From the NCBI GenBank assembly GCA_022559845.1, contig CM040126.1:122240886-122304885 (forward strand): a stretch of DNA of 64,000 bases, in the 5' to 3' direction. Under the pieces are notes generated by a model. The model saw nothing but the letters and a program-made list of their open reading frames with translations, made no database searches and had not been told where the DNA came from. This DNA comes from Amorphophallus konjac (taxonomy: Eukaryota; Streptophyta; Magnoliopsida; Alismatales; Araceae). The translations under genes and the position numbers were made by a program. This document shows, one piece after another, positions 11,921 to 24,119 of this stretch; the first letter of the stretch is position 1; each line of letters opens with the position of its first letter.

Positions 11921-12265
11921 GCGAGGGCGGAGTGCCTCAGGCCAAGGAAAATGGTTTTATAAATCCTGCCCAGTGGGACAAAGGGTAGTTTTGGGGCTCG
12001 GCGAGGGCGAGCACCTCAGGCCAAAGGAAAAGGGTTTTATGAATCCTGCCCAGTGGGACAAAGGCTATTTTCGAGCTCGACGAGGGCGGAGCACCTCAGG
12101 CCAAGGAAAAGATTTCGTGGACCCAGCCTGATGGGACGGAAGGTAATTTTCAAGTTCAGCTAGGGCGGAGCACCTCCGGCTAAGGGAAAGCTTTATGGAT
12201 ACAGCCCGGCGAGACTGATGGTCAAAGTGTTGAGCTCAGTAAGGGCGGAGTGCCTTATGCTAAGG
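11921..12265. repeat. Tandem repeat TR6 in B: 79-80 bp unit
   Basis: Units start GCGAGGGCGGAGCACCTC at 11921, 12001, 12080, 12159 and 12239. They contain CAGGCCAAGGAAAA and TCCTGCCCAGTGGGACAAAG. Unit length and the GCCAAGG core resemble TR4. Confidence 0.88.
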
Positions 12266-13559
12266 AAAGGGAGATTTTATTGGGCCGACATTGGGCAAGG
12301 AATCTGAACCAGCCGTGATAGGAGAGTCCCGTAGGACAAACATGGCATTGTTGCCGCTAAATGCTGAAAGGCCATGAGAGTGCATTGGCTGGGAGCATAG
12401 GTCCCAGATCAAGGGTGGAGGGTTAGTCCCGGTGGGACGAGTGGGGAGTACACCCGTAGGATGGGGAGATGGCATGGCACCATGGATTTCAGTGGGACCA
12501 GGGGTGTTGAGATAGGCCACTAGAAATCGAAAGGCGCTTATTTGTTGGCTTGATGAGGAGGAAGGAGCTGAGGGTGCAGACAACTCGACAGGACTTGTTC
12601 TTTTCATTCCCCAAGAGGGTTTGGACCCGTATTTAAAACGGGAGGCCTAGTGGCCAATGAAGGTTCTTTAGCATCGGTGGGACCGTTGATTTCATGGTCC
12701 CCCTGGGGATATCCAGTGATAGTTATGCATCAGATTAATAGTTATCTTCTTTTGTCATTGATTTCTTTAGGAGATGCTCCGAACAACTTCGGTTTGGGCC
12801 TCCGACGCTTACGCCAAATGTTATCCTCTTTGGGCATTTTTCTTAGAAGCTGCAGCTACAGAGTCTTCCTATCTCCGTAGATGGCGTAGTCATTTTACTT
12901 TTCCCTTGGGCATCCACCATATAATGCTAGTAGGGAGTCTTCTGCCCACGGGGAGGATAGGGATGGCTTGCTGACCTCATAAGTTCCTTTCTTCCTTTCA
13001 TTTGCATTCATTTTTTTCTCTTTTTTTTAACGGATGACTCGGAGGGCGCTGACAGTGTAGTGTAGTGCAGAGCCATTACCCTTCGTCCACTTGTTCTTAA
13101 ACAGACCAAGGTGGGTGCATAGGAGAGTGCTCACCCCCTCAGAGAGGGGATAAGTGGTTCGCTCCACCATACCAACCCCACAATGGTAGTTTCTTATTTG
13201 ACACGGACCAAGACATGAGGAGAGTGATATCTCTCTTGGCAGATGCGGCCATCAAGGTCTCCTTCATTTTATTTTTTATATTTTCTCTTTCTTTCCTGGA
13301 AGGACCCAACCTCTTGAGAGATGACATCTCAGATTCAGTAGGCGGAGCCTTATGTCTATATGTGCAAATTTCATTCACCCTTTTTTTGTTCATTTTTTCT
13401 TTCTTTCCTTCCTTTCTTCCTCCTTTTTTTTTGGTGCCTGCCCCCAGAACAGGCCCTTTCCTTTCTTCTCTCTTTTTTTTACATCATTTGCCATTCTTCT
13501 TTTTGTTTGCAAGCATTCGCATTCAAGCCACGCGGGCATGCTAGACATTGGCTTCAGCC
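12266..13559 (-). other. B interior between tandem arrays and gag: no gene recognised
   Basis: Mixed unique sequence. A minus-strand frame of 115 codons (12260-12607), Ser/Pro-rich, has no family I recognise and no pol motif. T/C-rich strips lie at 13000-13030 and 13375-13500. This is where pol would be expected in an autonomous relative, and I find no YVDD, RNase H or integrase motif. Confidence 0.55.
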
Positions 13560-15338
13560 AGATTTGTGAGGAAAAGCTGAGGCGGTGACGCCGCGCGGGC
13601 CAACTTTCTTCCAGACAGGCATTTGGTGAGGGCGCTGTTGGTCCACCTTGTACTCGCCCATATGTAGTTTGCCTTTTTTGATCAAGCCTTCAATAATGTC
13701 CTTGAACACGTATCAATCCTCAATGGGATGCCCTAACATTTGGTGATAAGGACAGAAGCGTACATCGTCTTTTCTTTCGACATCACCTGGTTTCTTCAAC
13801 TCCGGAAGTACCACTTTGCGGCATTCACGGGTCCACTCAAAAAGAGCCCTAGTCTTGTCCTTTGGAAAGGAGTATGGTTTCATCATTTTACCTCTTAATG
13901 AGGGTCCTTATTTCGCCGACTCGGCGGAAGATGCCTCTTTCATTTTCTTCTTCTGTTGCTCGAAGGCTTCAAAATTTGAGGCGCAAATTTCTTCTTGGGC
14001 TAGGTGTTTGCCGGCTGGCTCATTCTTTTGGCTTGGGGCTAGCGGAGCTGGGCAGAGCCTTGCAAGAACTGCTTCGGCATTGACTGTGATGTCACCTAGT
14101 TGTTCAAAGGTCGTGACTTCAATGTCAATGACCCATCATAGAATTTTTGTTCTCAAATTCTCTTTGCAGATTTGAACAGAATCCTCGTAGCTAGGTGGAT
14201 GCCGACATTTTTCACGGAGATTCCTCCACCTTCTTACGCAGTCCATAACAGACTCATCATCTTTTTGTTTGGCTGCTTGTAATTTGGCCTCGCTGACTTC
14301 CCCATCGGCCATCTTCATAGTCATTGTTTGTTCTTCCCTTGGCTTGTCCGACTGCATGCGCAGTCTCATTGGCACCCTCTTTGGAGGTGCTTTAGTTGCC
14401 CCTTGACGTGCCCGGGGAACTGTGTGTTGGAGTGGTTGAGGGAGGATGCCTCCCGTATGATCATGTATTATTCGGGGCATGACTGGCCGTGCTAAAGCTT
14501 CAAGTGAGCTAGCACTACCCTGTGTCGCCTCATGTAGATGTCTTGCCGATTGCGACATAGGTGGACTTAGATTCATTTCATTTAGCTGCCTTTGCAACAT
14601 TTCGATCTCCTGTTGCTTCTGGTATAGCAGTGCAACCATGGCGTAGTCTTGTCAGGAGGGGCCAGGAGTGCTATCTTTTGCCTCCGGTTTGACAGGGGTG
14701 AGTGGCCTCCCGTCATTGTTGCTAGACGCATCCAGTTTCATTGAGATGAACTCCCTAGGTTTTATGCCTCCGAGTCAAGGAGGATCATGGTATTGTGCCC
14801 CCTTGTTGGCTGGCGGGTGTCTTGATATTGCCCCGGATCCGGTAACATGGTGGGAGACGGAAGCTTTAGCCTGATTTGCTCCCTTTGGTATAAAGCAAAT
14901 TTCTTTGTCTTCCTCATCAGCAGCTTGAGCCATACTGGACGGTGCTGATAGCATGTTGCAGGAGAGAACAACATATCTTATTGTAGCCTTTGTATTCTTT
15001 ATTTCCTTCCCCCTTATGGCTGGCATTTGCCCCCACAGTGGGTCACTCGGTGCATTGAACACCCTTGCCTTTTCTTTAGTTCTTTTTGTTAGCCGATGAG
15101 ATTCATTGCGTCTTTGAGGGGCATGCTTCTTGAGCTGCATAGGCGGGCTCTTGTGCTGTTCATGCTTGTCAGGCCCACTTATAATAGCTTGTGGCCGCTC
15201 CATGGCTGAGCTAGCTTCTTCATGTACCCGTGACGGGGTCTGTTTCTTCTTTTTATTGTCAGTTGACCCTTTGATAGCCATTGAAGAGGCTGTTTGAAGG
15301 CCGACAGAGATTGCAAGAGGCAAAGTAGGCTGGTCCAT
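13560..15338 (-). pseudogene. gag: Element B: second gag copy (decayed)
   Basis: Gag is the structural protein that packages element RNA. Read on the minus strand in one frame with stops, the copy contains a Lys-rich head (15338-14990), a heptad-like stretch 'YQKQQEIEMLQRQLNEM' near 14600, the capsid tail 'DCVRRWRNLREKCRHPP' near 14200, 'TRALFEW' near 13850 and the CCHC-like 'FCPYHQMLGHPIED' near 13740. The same motifs occur in order in the neighbouring copy (20105-15417). The capsid core present there (LPKFDKYDG region) is missing here, so this copy has an internal deletion as well as stops. It lies downstream of the first copy, in the same frame. Call as Tat-type gag is by motif recognition. 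Confidence 0.75.
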
Positions 15339-17053
15339 GGCACCGGGAATTTGGGTCTCCAGTGCTGGGCGAGAAGCCGGTCTTGTTCTTTTCTTTGTTG
15401 GCGATGCTCATAAATTCTATTGCTCCCTTCCATGCGACGGGATATAGTCTTCATGAGTGTGCCAGGCACAGCCCTCTGGCATTTCTTCAGGTAGTTGTCG
15501 GCATATAGATATCATGTTAATTGATGCCCCCTGAGTGGGCACTTCATGAGGGCGTGGAGGATCGAATCTGTCCTCCCCCATTTGTAGCTCCCCTCTTTTT
15601 ACTAAGCCTTGGGCGATGTCTTTGAATATTTGGAAATCTTCAATATGATGCCCCAAGATTTGATGATAAGGGCAGAAGTAAGGATCATCTCTTCTCCTGA
15701 CGTCGTCATACCTTTTTGACTTTGGAAGAGTGATCTTGTTATACTTGATAGCCCACTCAAATAATGCTCGAGTCCTGTCTCTGGGAAAGGCATAGAGCTT
15801 CTTTGCTTTATTCTGTGGAGGATGACTCTCTCGACATTTAGCAGGTTCATTGGGAGGAGGATTGTGCATCCACTTGTGCCTTTTTGCCCCTAGGCTAACA
15901 GCATGGACCGCTTTTAGCATCGGTCGTTTATTAACCTACCAGACTTGATGACTTGAGTCGGCAGAAATGGAGGGATATCTTGTGAAGAAACCTTCAACTT
16001 CCGTGGCAATATCACTTAATCAGTCAAAAGACCGGATTTCTATTCCAATTATTTTCTCAAGTATTTCTTTCTTTAGGTTCTATTTGCATATTTGTATTGC
16101 ATCTTCTGGATGCGGAGGACGCCGGCACCTCATGTTGAGATCCCTCCATTTCTTGATATATTCTGCAGCCGTTTTGTTGGGTCCCATAGTGCAGGAACAC
16201 GGATCTAGAGGGGGGGTGAATAGATCATTCTACTAAAAACTATGTCTAATTAAAAACACAAACTAGTGCACAACAGAATTAACAAGATTGATAAGATAGA
16301 GGAATTTAATGCTACACAAGTTAACTAGATTCTCTCACTCTCTCCGTTCACACATGATCACACAAATAAGTATAACAAGCTAACCATACAATCACACAAC
16401 TCAAACCACAGGAGACGAGGATTTTTAAGGTGGTTCGGGACCACGACGGGCTCCCTACGTCCACCCCTTACCAAACCGGTAAGGCTTTCTCCACACGCTG
16501 CAAATCCAGCAAACACGGAGATTTCTCCCCACACACACGGGATAAAAACCCCAACACAAACATGCTACAAAAGTAGCACACACACACACACACGGGGATT
16601 TCTCCCCAAACACACGAGGTAAAAACCCCAACACATGCGTGGATATGCTCCGCACCAACCGACGCACAAGCGTCAACTCAAACCACTCGGAGAAACCGTT
16701 CTCTGAACCCACACACAGAAAATCGTTTGTAGGTTTGTAACAAGCTAACAAATGAATGCTCTAAGCCTAAAACATGTGCTAAAGACTAAAACGAGAAAGA
16801 TTCAACAAGCACAAGGCTCCCCCTTCAATTGAATCTCCGGCTCTTCTTGGTTTGATGTTGGATGATGGCGATTTCAGCATCCTCGCGTTCCTCTCTTCGA
16901 GATGCTTCTTTTCTTCTTCTACCACGAGCTCCAAATCTCCATGGAAGTAGATGAAAACCACCTTGCAAGAGCACCACCACGTTTTCCCCCTTTTCTTCAC
17001 CTACAAGAATGAACGAATGAGCATTAGGGTTAATCCTCTCACAAAATCGTAAC

Positions 17054-17066
17054 TCTTATAAATGCG
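17054..17066 (-). promoter_or_regulatory. Probable TATA box in LTR E
   Basis: Minus-strand GCATTTATAAG. It lies about 1.8 kb from the LTR start and downstream of the GGGTCGACCC palindrome cluster in the transcript direction. Confidence 0.45.
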
Positions 17067-17209
17067 ACTCAAGGGGTGGGGAAAAGACTCATAAAACCTT
17101 CCCAATACATGTTAGAAACACCTTAATAACAAAGGGAACTAATGGAGGGTAGTATGGTAATGTTTAGAGAAATTTTTATAAGGTTTTAAACTATCCCGGA
17201 AATCCCACT

Positions 17210-17375
17210 CTGGAAGGGTCGACCCTCGGGCTACAGAGGGCTAGCAGACCGAAATAAAAACCCCAACTCACAGGGGTCGACCCTTGGGGTAGACCCTTGC
17301 AGTGGGTCGACCCTAGGGGTCGACCCATGCAGGTGGCTGAGCTCTCAGCCTAGGGGGGTCGACCCCTTCCTTGAA
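17210..17375. repeat. GGGTCGACCC palindrome cluster in LTR E
   Basis: GGGTCGACCC or close variants at about 17217, 17277, 17311, 17325 and 17357, plus a half site GGGTAGACCC at 17292. Each is a perfect or near-perfect 10 bp palindrome with a central CpG. Clustered palindromes are a known trait of Sirevirus LTRs. Confidence 0.8.
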
Positions 17376-20224
17376 GGGTCCGAGAACATCGAATTTAGCC
17401 CCGTTTAAGTGCCGGAAAAATTCCCAAAAAATCAAGAAATAATTACCATGAGTTCGACAAAGTATTAAAACCATTTAAACCACATTTCAACAAGATTTAT
17501 GAGAATAGATTAAGCACATTGTAAAAACCTAAAAATCTCATTTTAAGGATACATAAAACACTTCCAATATAATGCAACCTCATGAAAGATGTTCATGAAA
17601 GCAACACGGAACTTAGCATAACAATGGTTAGATGTTACCATCATCCACTTGACATGGGAGGGTTTAAAAGTCATCCTTTAACCTGTAAAAACATGATAAA
17701 CCAAGAGGTTAGATGATAATCAAAACTCATGAACCAAACATTAACTCTTTGAACTAGTTCACATAAAAATACATCATTGAACTAACTCAACCAAGTATTT
17801 GGCTTCTCAAATCAATCAACAAAAATACACTCCACCAAATGACAAGGTTTTGTTATGATAAACATGACCTCTCAATCAACCAAAAATAATGACATGGGAG
17901 CTCAACCATTCAATCACAAGACAACTAAATCTTCAACAACAAAATGCTTCATCACACAAGTGTTAACAATTATGCCAAATGCAAAGTATGCATAATATCA
18001 TGGAACCACATTCATTCAAATGGCATTCTTGTTGATTAAAAACTAACATTCATGAAGCATTATCTCACGAGGAGCATTGATATAAACAAGGGATCTTTTT
18101 GAATCATCCATACATTGAAATCACAATAACTCTATGAATGATATGTCACTATCATTCAATTAGAAAGGTGTGTTCAGTGAACACAATCTTCTTGATTGAG
18201 ACCCAAATGAAGTCATCTTCAGAAAAGCCATCTTCATGCAATTCTTTCACACAGTAAGTCATTAACTCAAGTTTTTAGTGCATAGTACACAAGACCAATC
18301 ATTCATACAATGCATGAACAATATGGAACAAACTCTCATGAAGTCTTGTATGAATATTTCAAGCCCAAAAATCTTATGAGAAAACGCATGAAAATACCCA
18401 ACCAAGACTTTGAAAAGCTATTTGATGAAATACATGAAATACAGAAGAGTCAACGTAATACAATGAGTGAGTCAACTCCCTTTTTCAATAAGATCTTCAT
18501 TGATGCACTCCTTTGAGTTCCAAACATGAATCATGAATTTTTATCCTGCAAATCAAAATATTCAAAGCATGAGATCCTTAAATATAAATCATTCATATGA
18601 ATTTCAAATATGAACAGAACTCCCTTTTAAAAGAAGAGCTTCATTGATGGACTCCTTTAGTTTCTAAGTATGAGCCATGAATTTGTGTTCCTACAAACCA
18701 ACATAAATATAACATTAGTTCCTTAAACACCAAGGGTTCACATGACTTTCAAGAGTGAACATTGACTCTATCTTTCAACTCATCAAATCAAGATATAAAA
18801 CATGTTGCTCAATGAAACATGTACACACACAAACACAATCATTTTGATATCATTAAAACCAAACACGAACTAGGGGATGCAACACGTTTCATTATCTTTT
18901 TGATTGGCTGCCAACAGCTCAGCCACAGTCACCTCTACCTCGATGACGTGGAATCTTTCACTGAATTTCTGCTGCATGTCTGGCCAGTCATGGATAGATC
19001 CGGCCAGCAGGTCAGAGTAACATTCAAAGGCGGGTCCTATCAGTGAAGACCCAAAGAACTTGAGTAGGTACAACTCGTCCACCGCCAAGTCACCCATGAC
19101 TGTCATATAATGTGCAATATGCTCTTTTGGGGAGCCTTGCCCGTCATATTTGTCAAATTTTGGGAGTTTATTGACGCCGGGTGGCATTCTTTTGGCAGCA
19201 TGGTGAACTGGATATGGCACTTCATATATGTCAAAGGGGGCATAATCATCACCACCCCTCTTTGCCAGTCTTGCCTCGATCATCTGCTCCACCATCAACT
19301 TATTCACCATAGCTGGCTCTTCTAGTTGAGGGCAAAGGTGGGTGGGCCGCATCAATAATGCGGCCGAAGTCATAGCATTGGATGGCAAAGGCTTAAAGAG
19401 GGGAGCATGCCACTGCATATGAAGGGGCATTGGCCGTGCAGGCTGGAGCCGCTGGGAATAATGCTGGGGAGTAGCCCAGTTCTGAGCTGCAGTTTGTAGA
19501 ATGGCCGATGAAGGAGTACCCCCGGGGTTGAAACCTTCCTGTGATGGCTCTGATCGTGCCCCCGGTTCCTCGGGCGCCATAGCTTGCCCCACCTTTTCAT
19601 TTAATTTTCTCTTCAGTAGTTTTATCTCCCGCTGGTATCCTTACAGCAACATCAGGACGGCAGGGTCCGTGGTTGTTTCATTACTAATGCTCTCAGGTGT
19701 TTCGCCCAAAGAACCTTCGATTGAAGGAGGCGGAGATGCTCCTTCTTGTTCAGATGCCACTATTCTGGCAGTGACAGTAGCGATACTTTCATCAGCAACC
19801 TGCTTGCCCTTTGCGGCTTGTAGCAGCTCAGCCTCAGCTTTGTCCCGTCTTGTCATCGGGTCTTTTCTTCCAGCATTCTCGACTGGCTCTTCTTGTTCAT
19901 TTGGCTGGGAGTCGGGTATGCCCATTACCCCTGTCATATTACAGGTGAGAACTTGCATTCTTCTTTTGTGCTTTATGATTCCCCTTCGGGTCTGACTAGG
20001 GAAAGTCATCCCTTCACATATTGAAATTCTTCTCATCCTTTCATTTTGTGGAGGGTTTTCAAGGCTTCTAGTCCCAGTTTGCTTCTCTTCTTCATTCACC
20101 CCCACGGGTGATATTTTGGATTTTTCTTCCTCTTTGGTCCTGATGACACGAAGAGACCTTTGTTGACCCAGGGAGGGGTTCCGAGGTTATGGAAATATTC
20201 TCGGACCATCTTAGGCATGTCTTC

Positions 20225-20527
20225 CTAACTACCCTCTGGAGAGATGGCAGGAGACAGCACTTGGACTTTGGCAGACGGCATATGTGAAAGCCGTATCAGC
20301 TTGGCAGCTTGATTGAAGCTTCTTGAATATTTGAAAATATCAGTCTGCCTTGCATAGGCCCTGCGGGCGTCGGGTGGAGGAGTTGCAATCATGACTTCCT
20401 CCGCATGCATGGTCTCTTTGCCTCCTCTCTTAGGGACATCAGTAGAATTTTTGACGCCTTGGGAAGCTAGTGCAGGGTCCCAGGCCCTCTTGGGAACCCA
20501 AATTTGCTTAAACTTTGGCAAGTTCGG
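20225..20527 (-). pseudogene. Element B: upstream ORF, C-terminal part
   Basis: C-terminal half of an ORF whose N-terminal half is at 32857-33426. Removing C plus one TTCGG (12,329 bp) joins 'RRANLDDNKQGRPTPNLPKFKQ' and keeps the frame. This half contains 'FKQIWVPKRAWDPAL' and ends at a TAA/TAG near 20225, just ahead of gag 1 in another frame. The first 185 bp (20343-20527) are duplicated at 21622-21806. Function unknown. Some Tat/Ogre elements have an extra ORF before gag, and this may be one, or an N-terminal extension of gag. Confidence 0.6.
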
Positions 20528-22900
20528 TGTAACGACCCGAAATCTGAACACCGGGAAGACCCGATAGCCCGAATCTCGAACCGCCACCCACGATCCCGAA
20601 GACTCGGAAGGGTTGAAAGGATGGTGTGGAGATACACAAGAATCTAAAATAATTACAGAGTTACGCAGTTAAATGAATTAAGCAGGAAGCAATTAATAAC
20701 ATTAATTAAATTACATGGTCCACAAAATAACAGCAGTCTAAAATATAACACTAGTCCACAACTAGTACCGTCCAAAGAAAAGTACAACTACACGGGACAT
20801 ACCCCGGCCTGGCAACTGGCAACTAACCCTGGGCACCTGAACCACGTGGAGCCTCTGAAGCGCTCCCCTGAAGCCGCGTCTCACCTGAAACACGGAAAAC
20901 ACACAGGGAATGAGCCTCAAAACACAAGGCTCAGTAGAGATCATCCGGTCCCCACCTCGCAAACTGAGAAACTGCGCGGAAAGTAACTACAAGCTACTAC
21001 GACGGCTAGTATCGAACACACGGCATTAAAACAGAGACAACTCGTCAAAAGCCAAAGGAAACCCAAGAGTCACTACCAGACAAGACAGGAGCACCGACCC
21101 ACTAGAAGCAAGGCCGGATGCGTCCACTGACGACTTAAACCGCGCCTCGGGTGTCTCCCTCTGGCCCAGCGGGAACTGAGACACCGTACAAGTAACCACA
21201 GAACAAGTGACTAGCTGGGGTCGCGCTCGTCAGCGCGGGTCCACTGCCCCCAACCACGTGTGCACACACAGGCCATACGTCCTAGGTCTGGCCCTCTGAT
21301 TGGTTTTCCCCTCAGCCAGACTCTGTCGTCAAACGTGGGGCCCTACGAAAACCAGTCTAAAAATTGTCTCTTGGGGTAGTCTCGCCACCACTCCCTAGTG
21401 GGACCACTGGCGTATCGGAAGGCTACGACTAGTGGAGGGTCACTGAAAGAGTAGACTCTCTAGTCAATGGAAAATGACATCTAAATCGGACAGAGTACAA
21501 GGGCCGCTCCTCATACCAACACCGACTCACGGTGACACGTGCCGAGAACACTAGCTCCCGAGATCCCACGGCACCCTCACGTGTGGCCCCCATATGATGC
21601 CCAGCATTAGTCAGACCACGGGTCTGCCTTGCATAGGCTCTGCGGGCGTCGGGTGGAGGAGTTGCAATCATGACTTCCTCCGCATGCATGGTCTCTTTAC
21701 CCCCTCTCTTAGGGACATCAGTAGAATTTTTGACATCTTGGGAAGCTAGTGCAGGGTCCCGGGCCCTCTTGGGAACCCAAATTTGCTTAAACTTTGGCAA
21801 GTTCGGTGTAACGACCCGAAATCCGAACACCGGGAATGCCCGATAGCCCAAATCTCGAACCGCCACCCACGAGCCCGAAGACTCGGAAGGGTTGAAAGGA
21901 TGGTGTGGACATACACAAGAATCTAAAATAATTGTAGAGTTACGCAGTTAAATGAATTAAGCAGGAAGCAATTAATAACATTAATTAAATTACATGGTCC
22001 ACAAAATAACAGCAGTCTAAAATAGAACAGTAGTCCACAACTAGTACAGTCCAAAGAAAAGTACAACTACACGGGACATACCCCGGCTTGGCAACTGGCA
22101 ACTAACCCTGGGCACCTGAACCACGTGGAGCCTCTGAAGCGCTCCCCTGAAGTTGCGTCTCATCTGAAACACGGAAAACACGCAGGGATCGAGCCTCAAA
22201 ACACAAGGCTCAGTAGGGATCATCCGGTCCCCACCTCGCAAACTGAGAAACTGCGTGGAAAGTAACTACAAGCTACTACGACGGCTAGTACCGAACACAC
22301 GGCATGAAAACAGAGACAACTCGTCAAAAGCCAAAGGAAACCCAAGAGTCACTACCAGACAAGACAGGAGTACCGACCCACTAGAAGCAAGGCCGGATGC
22401 GTCCACTGACGACTTAAACCGCGCCTCGGGTGTCTCCCTCTGGCCCAGCGGGAACTGAGACACCGTACAAGTAACCACAGAACAAGTGACTAGCTGGGGT
22501 CGCGCTCGTCAGCGCGGGTCCACTGCCCCCAACCACGTGTGCACACACAGACCATACGTCCTAGGTCTGGCCCTCTGACTAGTTTTCCCCTCAACCGGAC
22601 TCTGTCGTCAAACGTGGGGCCCTACGAAAACCAGTCTAAAAATCGTCTCTTGGGGTAGTCTTACCACCACTCCCTGGTGGGACCACTCGCGTGTCGGAAG
22701 GCTACGACTAGTGGAGGGTCACTGAAAGAGTAGACTCTCTAGTCAACGGAAAATGACATCTAAATCGGACAGAGTACAAGGGCCGCTCCTCGTACCAACA
22801 CCGACTCACGGTGACACGTGCCGAGAACACCAGCTCTCGAGATCCCACGGCACCCTCACGTGTGGCCCCCACATGATTCCCAGCATCATTCAGACCACGG
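20343..22900. repeat. 1,279 bp tandem duplication across the B/C junction
   Basis: Copy 1 is 20343-21621 and copy 2 is 21622-22900. Each holds 185 bp of B, the TTCGG target site and the first ~1.09 kb of C's LTR (plus orientation). The right-hand flank at 22901 (GTCAGC) and the unit start (GTCTGC) share GTC, so a 3 bp microhomology may have primed the event. Copies differ at a few percent of sites. Confidence 0.92.
22162..22214 (-). promoter_or_regulatory. CTACTGAG hairpin/splice-like module in LTR of C
   Basis: Minus strand: CTACTGAGCC, a 6 bp inverted stem GAGCCT/AGGCTC, a pyrimidine-rich stretch, then TTTCAG/ATGAG. The duplicate at 20935-20885 reads TTTCAG/GTGAG, matching both a splice acceptor and a splice donor. 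Counterparts occur in the LTRs of A, D, G and H. Confidence 0.6.
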
Positions 22901-24119
22901 GTCAGCACGGGAATCGAGATCCACTCACCCGGGACTCGAATCGGCAAAACATATGTAACGTCCCGAGCCTTTATGACAGCGGAAGACTCGCTCGAAAAAT
23001 GCAAACAGCCGACATGGTAAGTCTCTTGCAAGCAAAAACGATCAGAGCGTAAGACAATCACATACATAAATGCAATTGCATAATATTTACTCAAACTCCA
23101 ACTTTATTTCATAATAATCAAATTCAATACTCAAATACAATCATTAATTCCACTTATTCCAATATACCAGACTCAAGAAAATAGGAAAATTACACAGACT
23201 TAATCTAAACAATTTAGACTTCCTAAGTCTTCACTCTCATCTTGACATCGCTCTCGGACCCGCTACTTGTATAACCCGAATCCGAATTCGAATCACTTCC
23301 ATCTCCTGAAAAGATTGGAAATAGGTAATGAGCACACTTGCCCAGTAGGTATCTTCGCATCAACATGAATGCACTATTAAAGTAATTAACAATTTAGCTC
23401 TAAAGAATAAGGTAGAATCATGCGAATGCGATCAATCACGCGTTTAAACCAAGTAACAAGACGATCATGTAAGATAGAATGAGAGAAAGTATGAACTAGC
23501 AAGAATGAAACAAGAACATGATATGGCCTTTCATGAACAAGAATGTAACGAGAATGTACTACCAAGCCACATAATCATCACTCCAGTATCTTTTGCTTAT
23601 GAGCAAGTACCTCATGAATTTCTGTGGAATATCAAGAAAGTCAAGTATCAATCATGATGTATTGTGTTGTGGATTTTCACTTATTTATAAAGAAAGTACT
23701 CCCAGCGTAATGCGACGCCAGTAGCATCATACCCCATGGTTTATAATAGTATGTTTCCGACAATCAGCCGAGGGGACTAGTATAGAGCCCTTGAACACAA
23801 TCAGTGCTCGATCGCATCTTCAAGTATAAATCAAGTTTTATCCACGCATGTAACAATAAAGTATGGCCAAGAATGTACAATTCCAACAAGCTCTTGATAA
23901 CGATAATTCAATAAATTATTGCTTCAATAAGAATCATGAGAAATCAAGAATGACTTAAGCAAGGTTATGCTTATGGAAATAAATCGGCAGCATAACGATA
24001 CATTCTTTATCTTTCATTCATTATATTAGGTTCCTTGATCAATATGATAAGTTCTAGATCATCAAGAGTCTATGTAGAACCTTGGAATATCAACCCTTGG
24101 TCCACCTCGGGTTAAAATA

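Larger units (their letters stand above)
16175..18884 (-). mobile_element. Solo LTR E (Sirevirus-like Ty1-copia)
   Basis: Plus-strand ends are TGTTG...CAACA, flanked by perfect 5 bp duplications CGTTT (16170-16174 and 18885-18889). It sits inside gag copy 1 of B and no internal domain remains, so it is a solo LTR left by recombination. On the minus strand it begins TGTTGCATCCCCTAG, and further on shows GTGGACGTAGG..CCGAACCACCTTAAAAATC, which is shared with the LTR of F near 42775 and is typical of Sirevirus-like copia LTRs. It holds a cluster of GGGTCGACCC palindromes (17210-17370). Confidence 0.9.
15417..20224 (-). pseudogene. gag: Element B: first gag copy, split by solo LTR E
   Basis: Two parts, 20224-18885 and 16174-15417 (minus), are joined when E plus one target copy (2,715 bp, divisible by 3) is removed, and the frame is kept. 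The second part carries on from capsid 'AANQKDNET' to 'AAEYIKKWRDL'. The capsid core 'LPKFDKYDGQGSPKEHIAHYM' lies near 19190-19120, and 'IGPAFECYSDLLAGSIHDWPDM' sits nearby. A CCHC-like motif 'FCPYHQILGHHIED' is near 15660. Stops interrupt it at 19638-19640, between 15920 and 16170, and at the end. Retrotransposon Gag of the Tat type uses this capsid fold to package RNA. No pol follows; a second gag copy does. Confidence 0.82.

Noticed and set aside
8330..12265. Regular repeats with spacers resembling a CRISPR array
   Set aside because: Units are contiguous tandem repeats with related sequence throughout, no unique spacers, and sit in a plant retrotransposon.
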